DNA of 64,000 nucleotides from the NCBI RefSeq assembly GCF_900129785.1, contig NZ_FSRC01000001.1, forward strand, positions 1,612,001 to 1,676,000, in the 5' to 3' direction. Position numbers and translations under genes: made by a program. Origin of the DNA: Algoriphagus halophilus (lineage in GTDB: Bacteria > Bacteroidota > Bacteroidia > Cytophagales > Cyclobacteriaceae). The notes beneath the pieces are model-generated. The model was not told the origin of the DNA. It did not search any database and saw only the letters and a program-made list of their open reading frames with translations. Positions 28,601-36,340 of this stretch are shown here, piece by piece. How positions within the stretch are numbered: the stretch's first letter is position 1; every line of letters begins with the position of its first letter.

Positions 28601-29825
28601 AATACCATCTACGTATTTGGAACGGCAGGTTGCTGGAATTTGGGCTGATGTAATGGGAGAGGAGGAAGTTCCTGTCAATAAAGATTTTTACGAGATGGGT
28701 GGAAATTCACTCCAAAGTATTCGAATCATCGCAAGATGCAGAGACATTGGGATAAAGGTTACTCCAGCTCAATTTTTACGCTATTCCACAGTGGAATCGC
28801 TGGTGAAGTCTATCCATCATGAAGCCTATCAGAGACCCGAAAACACGCTTGAATTGGAGGTTTTAAAGGTTTGGGAAACCTTTCTCAAACAAAAATTGAT
28901 TGGGGTGAAGGACAGTTTCCAAAAAAATGGAGGATCCGATTTTGAGTGGAAGCAGGTGGAAAATGAGTTAAATTCCATTTTTACATTTAAGGATCCAATC
29001 CATATAAATGACTCAATTCAAGATATTTCAAAGAAAATTCTTGCTAATAATCATTTAGTTGAATTTGAGTCAATAAATATTAGAAGGGTCATTCCTATAA
29101 AAACAACCGGTCAAAAATCGCCTCTATTTTGTATTCATAGCGAATTCTATTATGAAACAGTGTATAGTCAATTGACTAGGCATATGCCTGCCGAGTATCC
29201 GGTTTACGGTATATTATCGGTAAGTCCTGAATTGATCAAGAATTCCGTCCCAAGGAATATTGAAGAGATCGCCAGTTTGTGTTTGGAAGAAATCCGATTG
29301 ATTCAACCCAAAGGACCTTACCGAATTTTATCCTATTCTATCGGGAATGTAGTTGCCTTCGAGATTGCTAAACAAATGCTAGAGGCAGGGGAGCAGGTAA
29401 ATCTGATCATGATTGATCCGCCGCTGTTTTTTGATAAATCCAGGACATTTGGAAAAGGAGGTTATAAAAAGCTATTTACCTATTTGGACTACTGGAAGAA
29501 TCCGGGGCAATTGCTGGAAAAAGTTCGTAAAAAGGTAAGAAAAGATCCTAAACCTCCTGTATTGATTCAAGATACAGGCTTATTGAAAAAGTATTTACTC
29601 TCTTATAAGCCTGAAAAAATAGCCTGTGATACCTTACTTATAACCACACCCAGGGAATTTAAACATACTTATGAATGGGATCCCTTATTGAATATCGTGG
29701 ATCGTGAGAAAATTCAAGGACCACATCTTAAATTGATGCGAGAACCTTATGCGGGCCAACTAAATGAGGCAATTGTACGGAATCTCAAAAAATGGGATGA
29801 AGAAAAGAAAACGATGGATTCATGA
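25626..29825 (+). CDS. NRPS, C - A - PCP - degenerate PCP - thioesterase
   Basis: A 1399-residue terminating synthetase. Condensation domain about 37-460 (HHIIIDAW from 166). Adenylation about 490-975: A3 TSGSTNKPKG, A4 FDSSVAGIFW, A5 NEYGPTEGT, A8 GREDNQVKIRGHRVE, A10 NGKVD. Pocket residues against GrsA read D-S-A-M-I-A-E-V-W, which I cannot assign. The first carrier is intact (GGNSLQ, Ser 1028). A second carrier-like segment (about 1075-1140) has GGSDF where GGxS is needed, so it lacks the Ser at the usual position. The thioesterase (about 1160-1390) has nucleophile SYSIG (Ser 1238), Asp 1264 in MIDPP and His 1367 in GPHLKLMREP. It probably adds the last residue and releases the product. 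Confidence 0.95.
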   Translation: MEGNSDDLLDQWLNFNEQEQGSENLAEERIPKASLSDHYPLSVAQQRLWFVYQKNPESPVYNYSEIWNFHGSSFDQGVFSKALESLVAKHQILASNYVVFQEEPVMVFRRGKSFDLHFAKDNQDESDARNWLKNLASEAFRLETDPLIRVGVCHLNDQYLIGITFHHIIIDAWSMGILREDFADFYVEISNNNQQSNFSVPENDLQYQDYTSWQRELPESESKSKSIPTPSDSFLDLPLDFPRPASPSYQGSIIRFSLPKNFTDKVGKLVKDFQTTDFNLFLACFQILLGRYAKSEQVTVGIPVFNRDKEEFKSMVGYFVDTQVIEASLEKQKLFSELLKEIKNDVLAAISTQKPSYEELVSNSQTAKDQSYNPLFQAMFVGHSAGENPFQNHGLSVDFEVLDLEVSKFDLTLHHFGLKAGAYQIGIEISRDLFSPVFAERLCQHFTTLLEGVCENPNLEIESYSLISEEENQFLVSGLSHGFLPEGNGTVLTEILDSLIQKKDQIAVVCGSERLSYGELDLKSQVIAYELGEKSADPNYPIGIFMERSVDYLVSILAILRFGGVYLPLDPDYPDQRTLQYLKESGANFVLTHRNCIDSKDSVKDNFEIINIDLIEYNQSIENQVNKGFKFSNNAYLIFTSGSTNKPKGVLVSHNNLYSSVAARKSYYQESPTSFLLASSFSFDSSVAGIFWSLCTGGKLIITQQNETLDTAALSAIIAREDVSHTLMLPSLYQALLQENDRTWDALKGVILAGEEFPNDLIKMHFEKHPTTRLFNEYGPTEGTVWCTVQELHAGDSFHRVPIGLATSNTLAYVLDSNQKLSPIGIPGELCIAGAGLTNGYLSEEDTASKFLKNPYSEEWNRVYRTGDLVRIQKDGLLEYLGREDNQVKIRGHRVELTEIQDLALRDPKVKSALAIVGGASDTQIIVAIKSDANINEGELDGFFRQNLPRYMVPDIILILKEFPLLPNGKVDLNALNDIAIAKPNASTVSSKIPSTYLERQVAGIWADVMGEEEVPVNKDFYEMGGNSLQSIRIIARCRDIGIKVTPAQFLRYSTVESLVKSIHHEAYQRPENTLELEVLKVWETFLKQKLIGVKDSFQKNGGSDFEWKQVENELNSIFTFKDPIHINDSIQDISKKILANNHLVEFESINIRRVIPIKTTGQKSPLFCIHSEFYYETVYSQLTRHMPAEYPVYGILSVSPELIKNSVPRNIEEIASLCLEEIRLIQPKGPYRILSYSIGNVVAFEIAKQMLEAGEQVNLIMIDPPLFFDKSRTFGKGGYKKLFTYLDYWKNPGQLLEKVRKKVRKDPKPPVLIQDTGLLKKYLLSYKPEKIACDTLLITTPREFKHTYEWDPLLNIVDREKIQGPHLKLMREPYAGQLNEAIVRNLKKWDEEKKTMDS

Positions 29826-30499
29826 AAGTTGATTTATGGCTTGCCAAACTGGATGAGGTGCCCGAAGAGGATGGGAGGGATCTTGCAAGAGAAGAAATGG
29901 AGCGTGCAGATCGTTTTGTTCGGCCTGAGTTAAAAATGCGGTTCCTCAAACGAAGAAGCATTTTGAGAAAATTACTATCCGAGTATCTTGACATAAAACC
30001 TAATGAAATAGTTATTAATCAAACGATTCTTGGAAAGCCATATGTAGAAAATCCTAAAGCTCAAATTTTTTTTAACATATCACATTCCAAAGACTGCGTG
30101 CTGTATGGTTTCTCGAATGAATCAGAAGTTGGTGTAGATATAGAATTCTTGGATGAGGAGATTGAAGCAGAGCTCATCTCAAACCATTTTTTTGCTTCTG
30201 AGGAAATCTCATTGATTCAAAATTCCAAGGGCAAATTAAAATCCGAAGCTTTTTTCAGGTTATGGTGTATCAAGGAGGCATACATCAAATTAGTTGGGAA
30301 AGGTTTGACATTTCCACTAGATCAAGTGTTGGTAAAAGATACCATGGAGAAACCAAGGCTGGAGATTCCGGCAGTTACCAATGATCAACCATTTGAATCG
30401 TTGAGCTGTATTTATAGCAATTGGCTTCCCAATTTTGGAATTGGGGTGGTGGTACAGGGAAACCACTTGGAAATAGAGTATAAGCAGTACAGAGGCTAA
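29822..30499 (+). CDS. Sfp-type 4'-phosphopantetheinyl transferase
   Basis: A 225-residue enzyme that moves phosphopantetheine from CoA to carrier serines. Motifs: FNISHSKDCVLYG (about 80), GVDIEFLDEE (about 103-112, Mg-binding Asp/Glu) and FFRLWCIKEAYIKLVGKGL (about 143-161, with the W-x-x-K-E-A motif). It overlaps the stop of the second synthetase by four bases, so it is the coupled activator of the three or four carrier domains in this cluster. Confidence 0.95.
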   Translation: MKVDLWLAKLDEVPEEDGRDLAREEMERADRFVRPELKMRFLKRRSILRKLLSEYLDIKPNEIVINQTILGKPYVENPKAQIFFNISHSKDCVLYGFSNESEVGVDIEFLDEEIEAELISNHFFASEEISLIQNSKGKLKSEAFFRLWCIKEAYIKLVGKGLTFPLDQVLVKDTMEKPRLEIPAVTNDQPFESLSCIYSNWLPNFGIGVVVQGNHLEIEYKQYRG

Positions 30500-31066
30500 T
30501 GGAAATGGTATTTCATTTTCTATTTAACATAATATAAATTATATAACAAATTTAATTTTTATTACTGCTGCGCTGTTTGACAAATTTCTGTCAGCTTAGA
30601 ATATATATTGATATTTTGTTAACCAGCAGAGCTGGACTTTGACGTGCACATTTATGATTGATGATTTTTTGGTGCAGTGCTTCTAATTATGTTGTTATAT
30701 AATTAGACGTTATATTAAGTAGCCGCTCAGGCCAGCGCCTCAACCAGCATGGACAAGTTTATCCCAAATATTGAATTCTCAACGTTTAGGAACCTCCTGT
30801 CAATAAATTTATGAAACTTATGTTTTCCGGATCCATCCAATCGTAGATTGATTTTCGTTTGATGTTCGCTTGACGCCCTCAAGCCGTTTGGCTAATACTA
30901 TTTTGATTGATAAAAGTATATAAAAGATCTTGAGAGAATAAAGCTTCTAGCTACTACCCAACGTATGGCTTGCTATTCAGTCAGACTAGCTTGCTTGAAA
31001 GTCCATTAGATTCTACTTGGTATAATATTACTGAATTCATAGCAGTTTAGAATTAATAATAACTAA
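30500..31066. other. Gene-free junction between peptide cluster and DGQHR locus
   Basis: About 570 bases with no open frame of useful length on either strand. Composition changes along it: very AT-rich at both ends, with a patch near 30720-30760 and 30860-30890 that is richer in GC. A nine-base inverted repeat lies at 30682-30707. No transposase or tRNA is seen. It may be the left boundary of the accessory island, holding unrecognisable relics. Confidence 0.4.
30682..30707. repeat. Short inverted repeat in the gene-free junction
   Basis: TCTAATTAT (30682-30690) and ATAATTAGA (30699-30707) are exact reverse complements around an eight-base loop. It could be an island relic or only a chance AT-rich dyad. 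Confidence 0.3.
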
Positions 31067-31102
31067 ATGGTTATTATATTGCATATACTGAATTATGTTG
31101 CT

Positions 31103-31660
31103 ATGAAAAATATATATAACCAGTTTATTCTACCCTTTGTAACAATCTCTGAAGACAGGTGGAAGTTTATCTCATGGCTAATTCTTCTAGTAACTTTTGG
31201 TTTACTTGGAATTTGGATGCCTCTTATTGACAACCTATTTGTCAATGAGTGTCGAAAAATACCATTTAACAATATCATTTTGAGTGGCTCACTCTCAACC
31301 TTTTCAATCGTTATTTTGGTAGAAGGATTAAGTAATCTCTTTAATGTAAAACCTAAGGGTAAATCGAAGCTTTCAAAAGGTTTGAAATCAATCACATTTG
31401 GATTTACAATTTTAATCTTTACAATAAATGTCTATTTATATGGTAAATCTTTGGATATAAATAGCATAGATACTCCAAAACTCCTTGTTTACTCAATAAT
31501 TTTATTTGGAGTAATTTCGATTGGATTAGCAACCTATCTTTTTTGCTTTAGAGAGACTAATTGGGAATTATCTGCTGATGAATATGTAAATAGGCAAAAT
31601 AGTGAAATTGAAGAAAGTAGTGATTCTGATGATGATAACCCTTTGCCAACTGATAACTAA
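31103..31660 (+). CDS. Four-helix membrane protein of unknown function in DGQHR locus
   Basis: A 185-residue protein from ATG 31103; an in-frame ATG at 31067 would add 12 residues. It has four predicted membrane helices: WKFISWLILLVTFGLLGIW, NNIILSGSLSTFSIVILVEGL, SITFGFTILIFTINVYLYG and LLVYSIILFGVISIGLATYL. The acidic Ser/Asp-rich C-terminus includes SSDSDDDN. I do not recognise the family. Eight bases separate it from the DGQHR gene, so the two are co-transcribed. In defence loci such small membrane proteins are sometimes effectors, but that is inference here. Confidence 0.7.
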   Translation: MKNIYNQFILPFVTISEDRWKFISWLILLVTFGLLGIWMPLIDNLFVNECRKIPFNNIILSGSLSTFSIVILVEGLSNLFNVKPKGKSKLSKGLKSITFGFTILIFTINVYLYGKSLDINSIDTPKLLVYSIILFGVISIGLATYLFCFRETNWELSADEYVNRQNSEIEESSDSDDDNPLPTDN

Positions 31661-31668
31661 AAAGAACT

Positions 31669-32751
31669 ATGATTTATAAATTTATATCAGTCGAGCAACC
31701 AATTGGTGAATTCTTACTTTGCGTAATTCCTGCAATAGATTTGCTTAATATCTATTCCATTAATAGAAGAGAATATACGGGAGATAAAGGGGAAGGAAAT
31801 CAACGGCAATTTAGCAGTCTAAGAGTGAAGGAAATTGCAGAATTTGTTAATACTTCAGATAGTAGTTTCCCCACCTCAATTGTAATAGCTCTTGATGAAT
31901 CTGACTATAAAATTCAAAACAATGAAATCGAGTTAGTTGGAAGAGCTGAAATAATTGATGGTCAGCATAGGATTTTAGGGCTTGATTTGGCTAAGGATAA
32001 ATATGGTGTTGATGTTATTAATCAATTCAACTTGCCTTGTTTAGTTATGTTGGAACCAACTGAGGAACAAAAAGCTTTTGTTTTCGCAACAATAAATGGA
32101 AAGCAGCAAAAGGTGAATTCATCGGTGATTTATGATCTTTTTGGTGTTTCAGATTCAAAAGATCCGTTTACCCTGCTGCATTCCTTAGCTCGAACGTTAA
32201 ACTTTGATAACTCTCCTTTTGAGGGCCGTATAAAAATGTTAGGTACAAAGACAAACGATAGTGAGAGTTTATCACAAGGGACTTTTATAAAAACACTCAT
32301 ACCTCATTTTTCCAAAAATCCATTAAGAGATAGAGATATTATGAGGAAAAAATCATATTCTGAATTTTTACTAAATTATGATAAGGATTGTATCTTAAGA
32401 CCATATCTAATTGACTACAATCTAAAGGGATTAGTAACACTTTTTAAAAATATTTTTGGTGCAATTGAGGAAGTATGGCCTGATGAATGGGTGAATCATA
32501 ATGAATTTATTTTGTCAAAAACTACTGGTTACATTGGCCTAATGAAAAAAGCAATTATTCCAATCTTAAAGCATGGTTTTGAAACCAAAAATCTAAGAAA
32601 AGATTATTTCAAAGTCATTTTTAATCAGATGAAGATTGACTTAAATGATACTCCTCTTACTAAGGAAGTATTTAATCCTGGAAGTATTGGTGAGAAGAAA
32701 ATTGAGGACTTTGTATTGGGAGCATTTAATAAGGTTAAGAATTCTGTTTAA
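31669..32751 (+). CDS. DGQHR-domain protein, DndB-like
   Basis: A 360-residue protein with IIDGQHRILGLDLA (DGQHR at 97-101), the signature of the DndB-related DGQHR family, preceded by RREYTGD, RVKEIAEFV and FPTSIVIALD as in ParB/Srx-like folds. FVFATINGKQQKVNSS (about 134) is also typical. DndB proteins are regulators of the Dnd phosphorothioation system, and other DGQHR proteins sit in defence islands with unknown roles. No dndC, D or E is present here. The 3' end overlaps by 17 bases the 3' end of the larger DGQHR gene on the other strand, a tight convergent layout. Confidence 0.88.
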   Translation: MIYKFISVEQPIGEFLLCVIPAIDLLNIYSINRREYTGDKGEGNQRQFSSLRVKEIAEFVNTSDSSFPTSIVIALDESDYKIQNNEIELVGRAEIIDGQHRILGLDLAKDKYGVDVINQFNLPCLVMLEPTEEQKAFVFATINGKQQKVNSSVIYDLFGVSDSKDPFTLLHSLARTLNFDNSPFEGRIKMLGTKTNDSESLSQGTFIKTLIPHFSKNPLRDRDIMRKKSYSEFLLNYDKDCILRPYLIDYNLKGLVTLFKNIFGAIEEVWPDEWVNHNEFILSKTTGYIGLMKKAIIPILKHGFETKNLRKDYFKVIFNQMKIDLNDTPLTKEVFNPGSIGEKKIEDFVLGAFNKVKNSV

Positions 32752-35092
32752 CTACAATGGAGTCAAATAAATTCTCTAAGAACTGAACCTCTTCCCTATT
32801 CAATCCTTTTTCCTTTGTACCTTCATGAGCTGACAGGTTTCTTAATGAATTAAAGTGAGATATCCATTTAGTTTTTTCAGACTTGCTATTGAAACCGGTT
32901 CCTATATCAAATGAAAATTCTTCCTCGAAAGTTTTGAAGGCCGGATCTGTTTCATCTTTTTTTGTCCAATATTTCAAAATAATTGATTTGTAATCATTAA
33001 TATGAAACATTTCAGTCCAATGATTATTTGTATTCTTTAATCCCTCTTTATAATTCTTCTCATTCTCTTCTTCAGCTCTTTTCAAACATTCTCTTTTAAT
33101 GCTATTGATTTCAAGCTCCCAATTATCCCCAAATAACTGGTGAGTTTTTCCCAACACAGTATGCTTCATATACTTCTCTATTTCAATTACGAATTCTCTT
33201 CCTCTATCTTGAAGATCCTTGTCTTGACGTTCCTTCCAGTCTATTAGAGCAGGTGGTTCATAATCATGGACGGAGTTATTAATAATTGTTTGAAAGGTCC
33301 TAAACCAAAGAACATCAGCTCCTGTACCATATTTGCTTAAAAGTTGATCCTCTTCTCCCTCTGGCAAATTCCGTAATCCATTAATCAAAATATCAAAATA
33401 GGGCTTCAAGGTCCCAAACCTTTCTGCTGGCGTTGATTTTAAATTAAGGTTTTTTGTCTCAACAGTTTCGTAATAATTAAGACTTCCGATTAAGTTAATA
33501 AAAGCATAAGATCCTCTATTGGAAAGAATGAAATACTGTTCACGTTCAAAGATATCTGGATACTCTTCTTCAATGTATGAATAACATAAGTTTAGAAATT
33601 GCACAACATTCTTCTTTGCCCGCCTCATCTCAACACCATGTGAATGATTATGAATATCATATAAGCAAGCCTGAGATGTTTCAGCATTATATTTATTTCC
33701 TCTAGCAGAGGGCAACAAACCAGACTTCAAAAGTGCGGTTGCTATTGGTTTTGATGAAAGCATACCTTTGTCTTCACCAATACTTACTTTGTTGTATAGT
33801 GGTGCATTTACCGAATTGGATAACTCATTAATTATAGCTGATCTTAATGCTTTAATCCTTGAATCAGCCCTATCGGAATCCCAGTATAAATCTTCTTCCA
33901 GTGTTAATCTTAAGTCAGCACTAACTGCTTTTTGATTTTCATTAATATCCATGAAGATCTCAAGTTGCTCAGTTGAATCTAACTTGCTGAAGGCTACTAC
34001 AGGAATTGTATTGCTTAGCTTAAAATCAGAGTTTGCATATCCGTATAACCTGTGTTGTCCATCAATTATATAAGCTATAGCATAGGCATTTGGAATTTTA
34101 AGCATACCATACCTTGATCGAGAATCCCCAGATCTAGAAGACCCTTCAAAGTGTATTTTATGCTTTCTTTCTGTAAAATTGACTATGACGGAATTGGGAA
34201 AATATCCGCCTTCATTGATGAATTTAGTTATATCCTTTAACCTATTTGGTACTAAGAGCCTCTGATAAGTAGGCATTTCAGATTCATTAGCTCTTGTTCT
34301 GTGAAGAACAAAACCCATTTTCAAAAGAATGTGTGGTTCGAGCGAAAACATAAAATAGGTCTTTTTACCCATTGTTCCTTCTATTGCAGGAACTTCAATC
34401 TTCTCAGAACTAATTAATTGATCCTTATAAAGCATTCCAAGAAACTGATAATGAGCAGCATCCTTATAATTCTTGATTAAGCTATTTATATAACCAAAGG
34501 TATTATCGTTATAATAATATGAGTTGGTTTTCAACAATCTTCCAATCTCTATACTTTCTTCGTCGATCCTTATTTTCCTTGTGGCGTAAATGTATTTTAC
34601 CTTTAAACCCCTGCCAAAAATTTGATCAATTGATTTTCTGAAACCATCTAATCTTTTCTCTAGTCCTTCGAACTCTGTTTTTAAGGATGTACTCTTTCGT
34701 GGTTTTTCACTTGACTTACACTCAATTAGGATAACTGTTTCCTTGTCAATGGCTATAACGTCGATTTGCTTAAGGTCTTCAGGTTCTTTTCCATAAGGTA
34801 GTTTGAAGCTATCATCATAATTAAGATATCTATAACCAAGCTCATACAGTTGACACCAAACATCATCTTCGAATTTCTTCGAGTGTGACTTAGGTTTAAT
34901 TAACCTTGTCTTAGTCTTTAATTCCTTTTGAATCTCCCAACCTTCTTTTAGATAGCCATCAACCAAATTGTGATCGACTGAAAGGGTAAGGTTGGCATTT
35001 CTTTTTGACTTATAAATCTTCCCTAACTGAGACAAATCATCAGTAAGTTTAGATTTTACTTGATCAATATCTATTTGCTTCAATAAACTCAT
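32735..35092 (-). CDS. PD-(D/E)XK nuclease-like + DGQHR + HEPN multidomain protein
   Basis: A 785-residue protein if started at ATG 35092; the open frame reaches 35152. Residues about 75-180 look like a restriction-type nuclease: QIDVIAID, then ILIECKSSEK, the spacing of D-x(n)-E-x-K with Asp 111, Glu 124 and Lys 126. Residues about 250-430 hold the DGQHR core (IIDGQHRLYGY, 344-348) with YQRLLVPNRLKDITKFI before it and IFMDINENQKAVS after it. The last 110 residues are charged and end with LRNLSAHEG, an R-x4-H HEPN-type motif (Arg 751, His 756) as in Swt1-like HEPN domains. It overlaps the Dam gene by 29 bases, so the pair is coupled. It is a likely restriction or abortive effector that works with the methylase. 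Confidence 0.85.
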   Translation of the reverse strand: MSLLKQIDIDQVKSKLTDDLSQLGKIYKSKRNANLTLSVDHNLVDGYLKEGWEIQKELKTKTRLIKPKSHSKKFEDDVWCQLYELGYRYLNYDDSFKLPYGKEPEDLKQIDVIAIDKETVILIECKSSEKPRKSTSLKTEFEGLEKRLDGFRKSIDQIFGRGLKVKYIYATRKIRIDEESIEIGRLLKTNSYYYNDNTFGYINSLIKNYKDAAHYQFLGMLYKDQLISSEKIEVPAIEGTMGKKTYFMFSLEPHILLKMGFVLHRTRANESEMPTYQRLLVPNRLKDITKFINEGGYFPNSVIVNFTERKHKIHFEGSSRSGDSRSRYGMLKIPNAYAIAYIIDGQHRLYGYANSDFKLSNTIPVVAFSKLDSTEQLEIFMDINENQKAVSADLRLTLEEDLYWDSDRADSRIKALRSAIINELSNSVNAPLYNKVSIGEDKGMLSSKPIATALLKSGLLPSARGNKYNAETSQACLYDIHNHSHGVEMRRAKKNVVQFLNLCYSYIEEEYPDIFEREQYFILSNRGSYAFINLIGSLNYYETVETKNLNLKSTPAERFGTLKPYFDILINGLRNLPEGEEDQLLSKYGTGADVLWFRTFQTIINNSVHDYEPPALIDWKERQDKDLQDRGREFVIEIEKYMKHTVLGKTHQLFGDNWELEINSIKRECLKRAEEENEKNYKEGLKNTNNHWTEMFHINDYKSIILKYWTKKDETDPAFKTFEEEFSFDIGTGFNSKSEKTKWISHFNSLRNLSAHEGTKEKGLNREEVQFLENLFDSIVVKQNS

Positions 35093-35885
35093 TTTCAATG
35101 TTGGTGAACAAAAACTCTTCGTATCTACCTCTTTTTGCCTGTTTTCCCCCAATCAAACTTGCTCGAGATAGAGTTATAGGTGGGTTATGGTGGAATATTG
35201 TCTGTATATCGTGATGGGCAGCGTTAGTCAGAATATAATATGCTCCCGCATCAATTATCTGTTGTATGAATGTCGACAATCCTCTTTGATCTTCTTCCGA
35301 AAATAGATGTTCATTGTATTTAATAAAGCCATTATTATTGTGCGTGATCGTATATGGTGGATCAAGAAACACAAGATCTCCTTCTGTAATTTCATCAGCA
35401 AAATCATAGAATGGTCCAGTCGCAAGTTGAACACCTTGAAGTTTTAGAGATGCGTCTCGCAATAAATCTGCTTGGATGAAATCTTTAGTTCTTCGACCAT
35501 ATGGAACATTATATACTCCATTAAGATTTACCCTATAAATCCCATTGAATGACGTTTGATTTAAATAAATAAACTGAGCAGCTTGTTCAATTGGATCATT
35601 AAATTGAATCGGTCTTATTTGGTAGTAGAATTCCTCGCTATTTGTAAATGTATTAAGGTGATTAATGACGTCCTCAACATTATCTCTTACCTGTAAATAG
35701 GTATTAATCAAGTCGCCATTTAAATCTGATAAGAAAACCTGATTGGTATGATTTAGGTGAAAAAAGATTGATCCACCGCCAAGAAATAATTCATGGTAAT
35801 TTTTAAAATGATTCAAATTAATGATTGAATCGATATGTTTTACCAGCCATTTTTTTCCGCCGGCCCATCTTAAAAATGGTTTCAT
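35064..35885 (-). CDS. Dam-type DNA N6-adenine methyltransferase (D12 class)
   Basis: A 273-residue enzyme. FLRWAGGKKWL (4-14) and HELFLGGGSIFFHL (31-44) bind S-adenosylmethionine. LVFLDPPYTITHNNNGF contains the DPPY catalytic motif (175-178). QTSFNGIYRVN (110-120) and GRRTKDF are typical of the GATC-recognising Dam group, though the recognition site is not certain. The coupled downstream gene encodes a nuclease-like protein, so this may be the protective half of a modification system rather than a housekeeping Dam. Confidence 0.92.
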   Translation of the reverse strand: MKPFLRWAGGKKWLVKHIDSIINLNHFKNYHELFLGGGSIFFHLNHTNQVFLSDLNGDLINTYLQVRDNVEDVINHLNTFTNSEEFYYQIRPIQFNDPIEQAAQFIYLNQTSFNGIYRVNLNGVYNVPYGRRTKDFIQADLLRDASLKLQGVQLATGPFYDFADEITEGDLVFLDPPYTITHNNNGFIKYNEHLFSEEDQRGLSTFIQQIIDAGAYYILTNAAHHDIQTIFHHNPPITLSRASLIGGKQAKRGRYEEFLFTNIENEFIEANRY

Positions 35886-35975
35886 TTATCCTCTTTAGAA
35901 TTATTATAAGATTAAAGCTCTAATGTAACAACTAAAATTAGAATATTGAGCCATTTTATATTTCTAACATCTAAT

Positions 35976-36260
35976 AAATCATTCCTCAATTTTTTCTAAG
36001 TTATGTTAACCGCAGAAGTATACAGTATTACCACGATTACCACTCATTTGAGAATATCTAAAGGTAAGGACTTCACTACCAAAGCGGCTATTAGTACCGC
36101 TACAATGCCTGGAATTGCCATGGCAATACCGGCCTTTTTATTAAAAGCACCCTCACGTATAAATCGAATTGATGCTGCTGGCATATGGTAAGCACAGGAT
36201 CCCATCATAAATGGAAATGCCATTTACGGGGACGTCCCTAAAGCAAAAAACATGGTTTAA
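35976..36260 (-). pseudogene. Decayed 3' fragment of a TauE/SafE gene (copy A)
   Basis: This stretch aligns without large gaps to the last 280 bases of the intact TauE/SafE gene at 40977-41897, in the same orientation. The aligned block 36018-36137 against 41041-41160 is about 74 percent identical by my count, including the codons for KSLPLDVLKW, AIPGIVAV and FIRED-like sequence. It has no start, and small deletions near 35990-36005 break the end. It lies between the Dam/DGQHR locus and the S41 cassette, as a displaced attachment-like scar would. Confidence 0.75.
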
Positions 36261-36340
36261 ATTATAAAAGCAGACATTAAATAACCAATATGATTTTCCA
36301 TAATTTCAAGAGTCTTCAAGGTATTTAACAATAAAAATTC

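Noticed and set aside
30655..30980. Possible integron attC-like sites (CCCAACG and CGTTATA strings)
   Set aside because: The core does not fit GTTRRRY and RYYYAAC pairs at proper spacing, and there is no integrase or cassette array.
31669..32751. A Dnd phosphorothioation system
   Set aside because: Only the DGQHR (DndB-like) signature is present; dndA, C, D and E are absent from the window.
36003..36191. 62-codon plus-strand frame
   Set aside because: It is the antisense of the decayed TauE copy A; the similarity lies on the minus strand.
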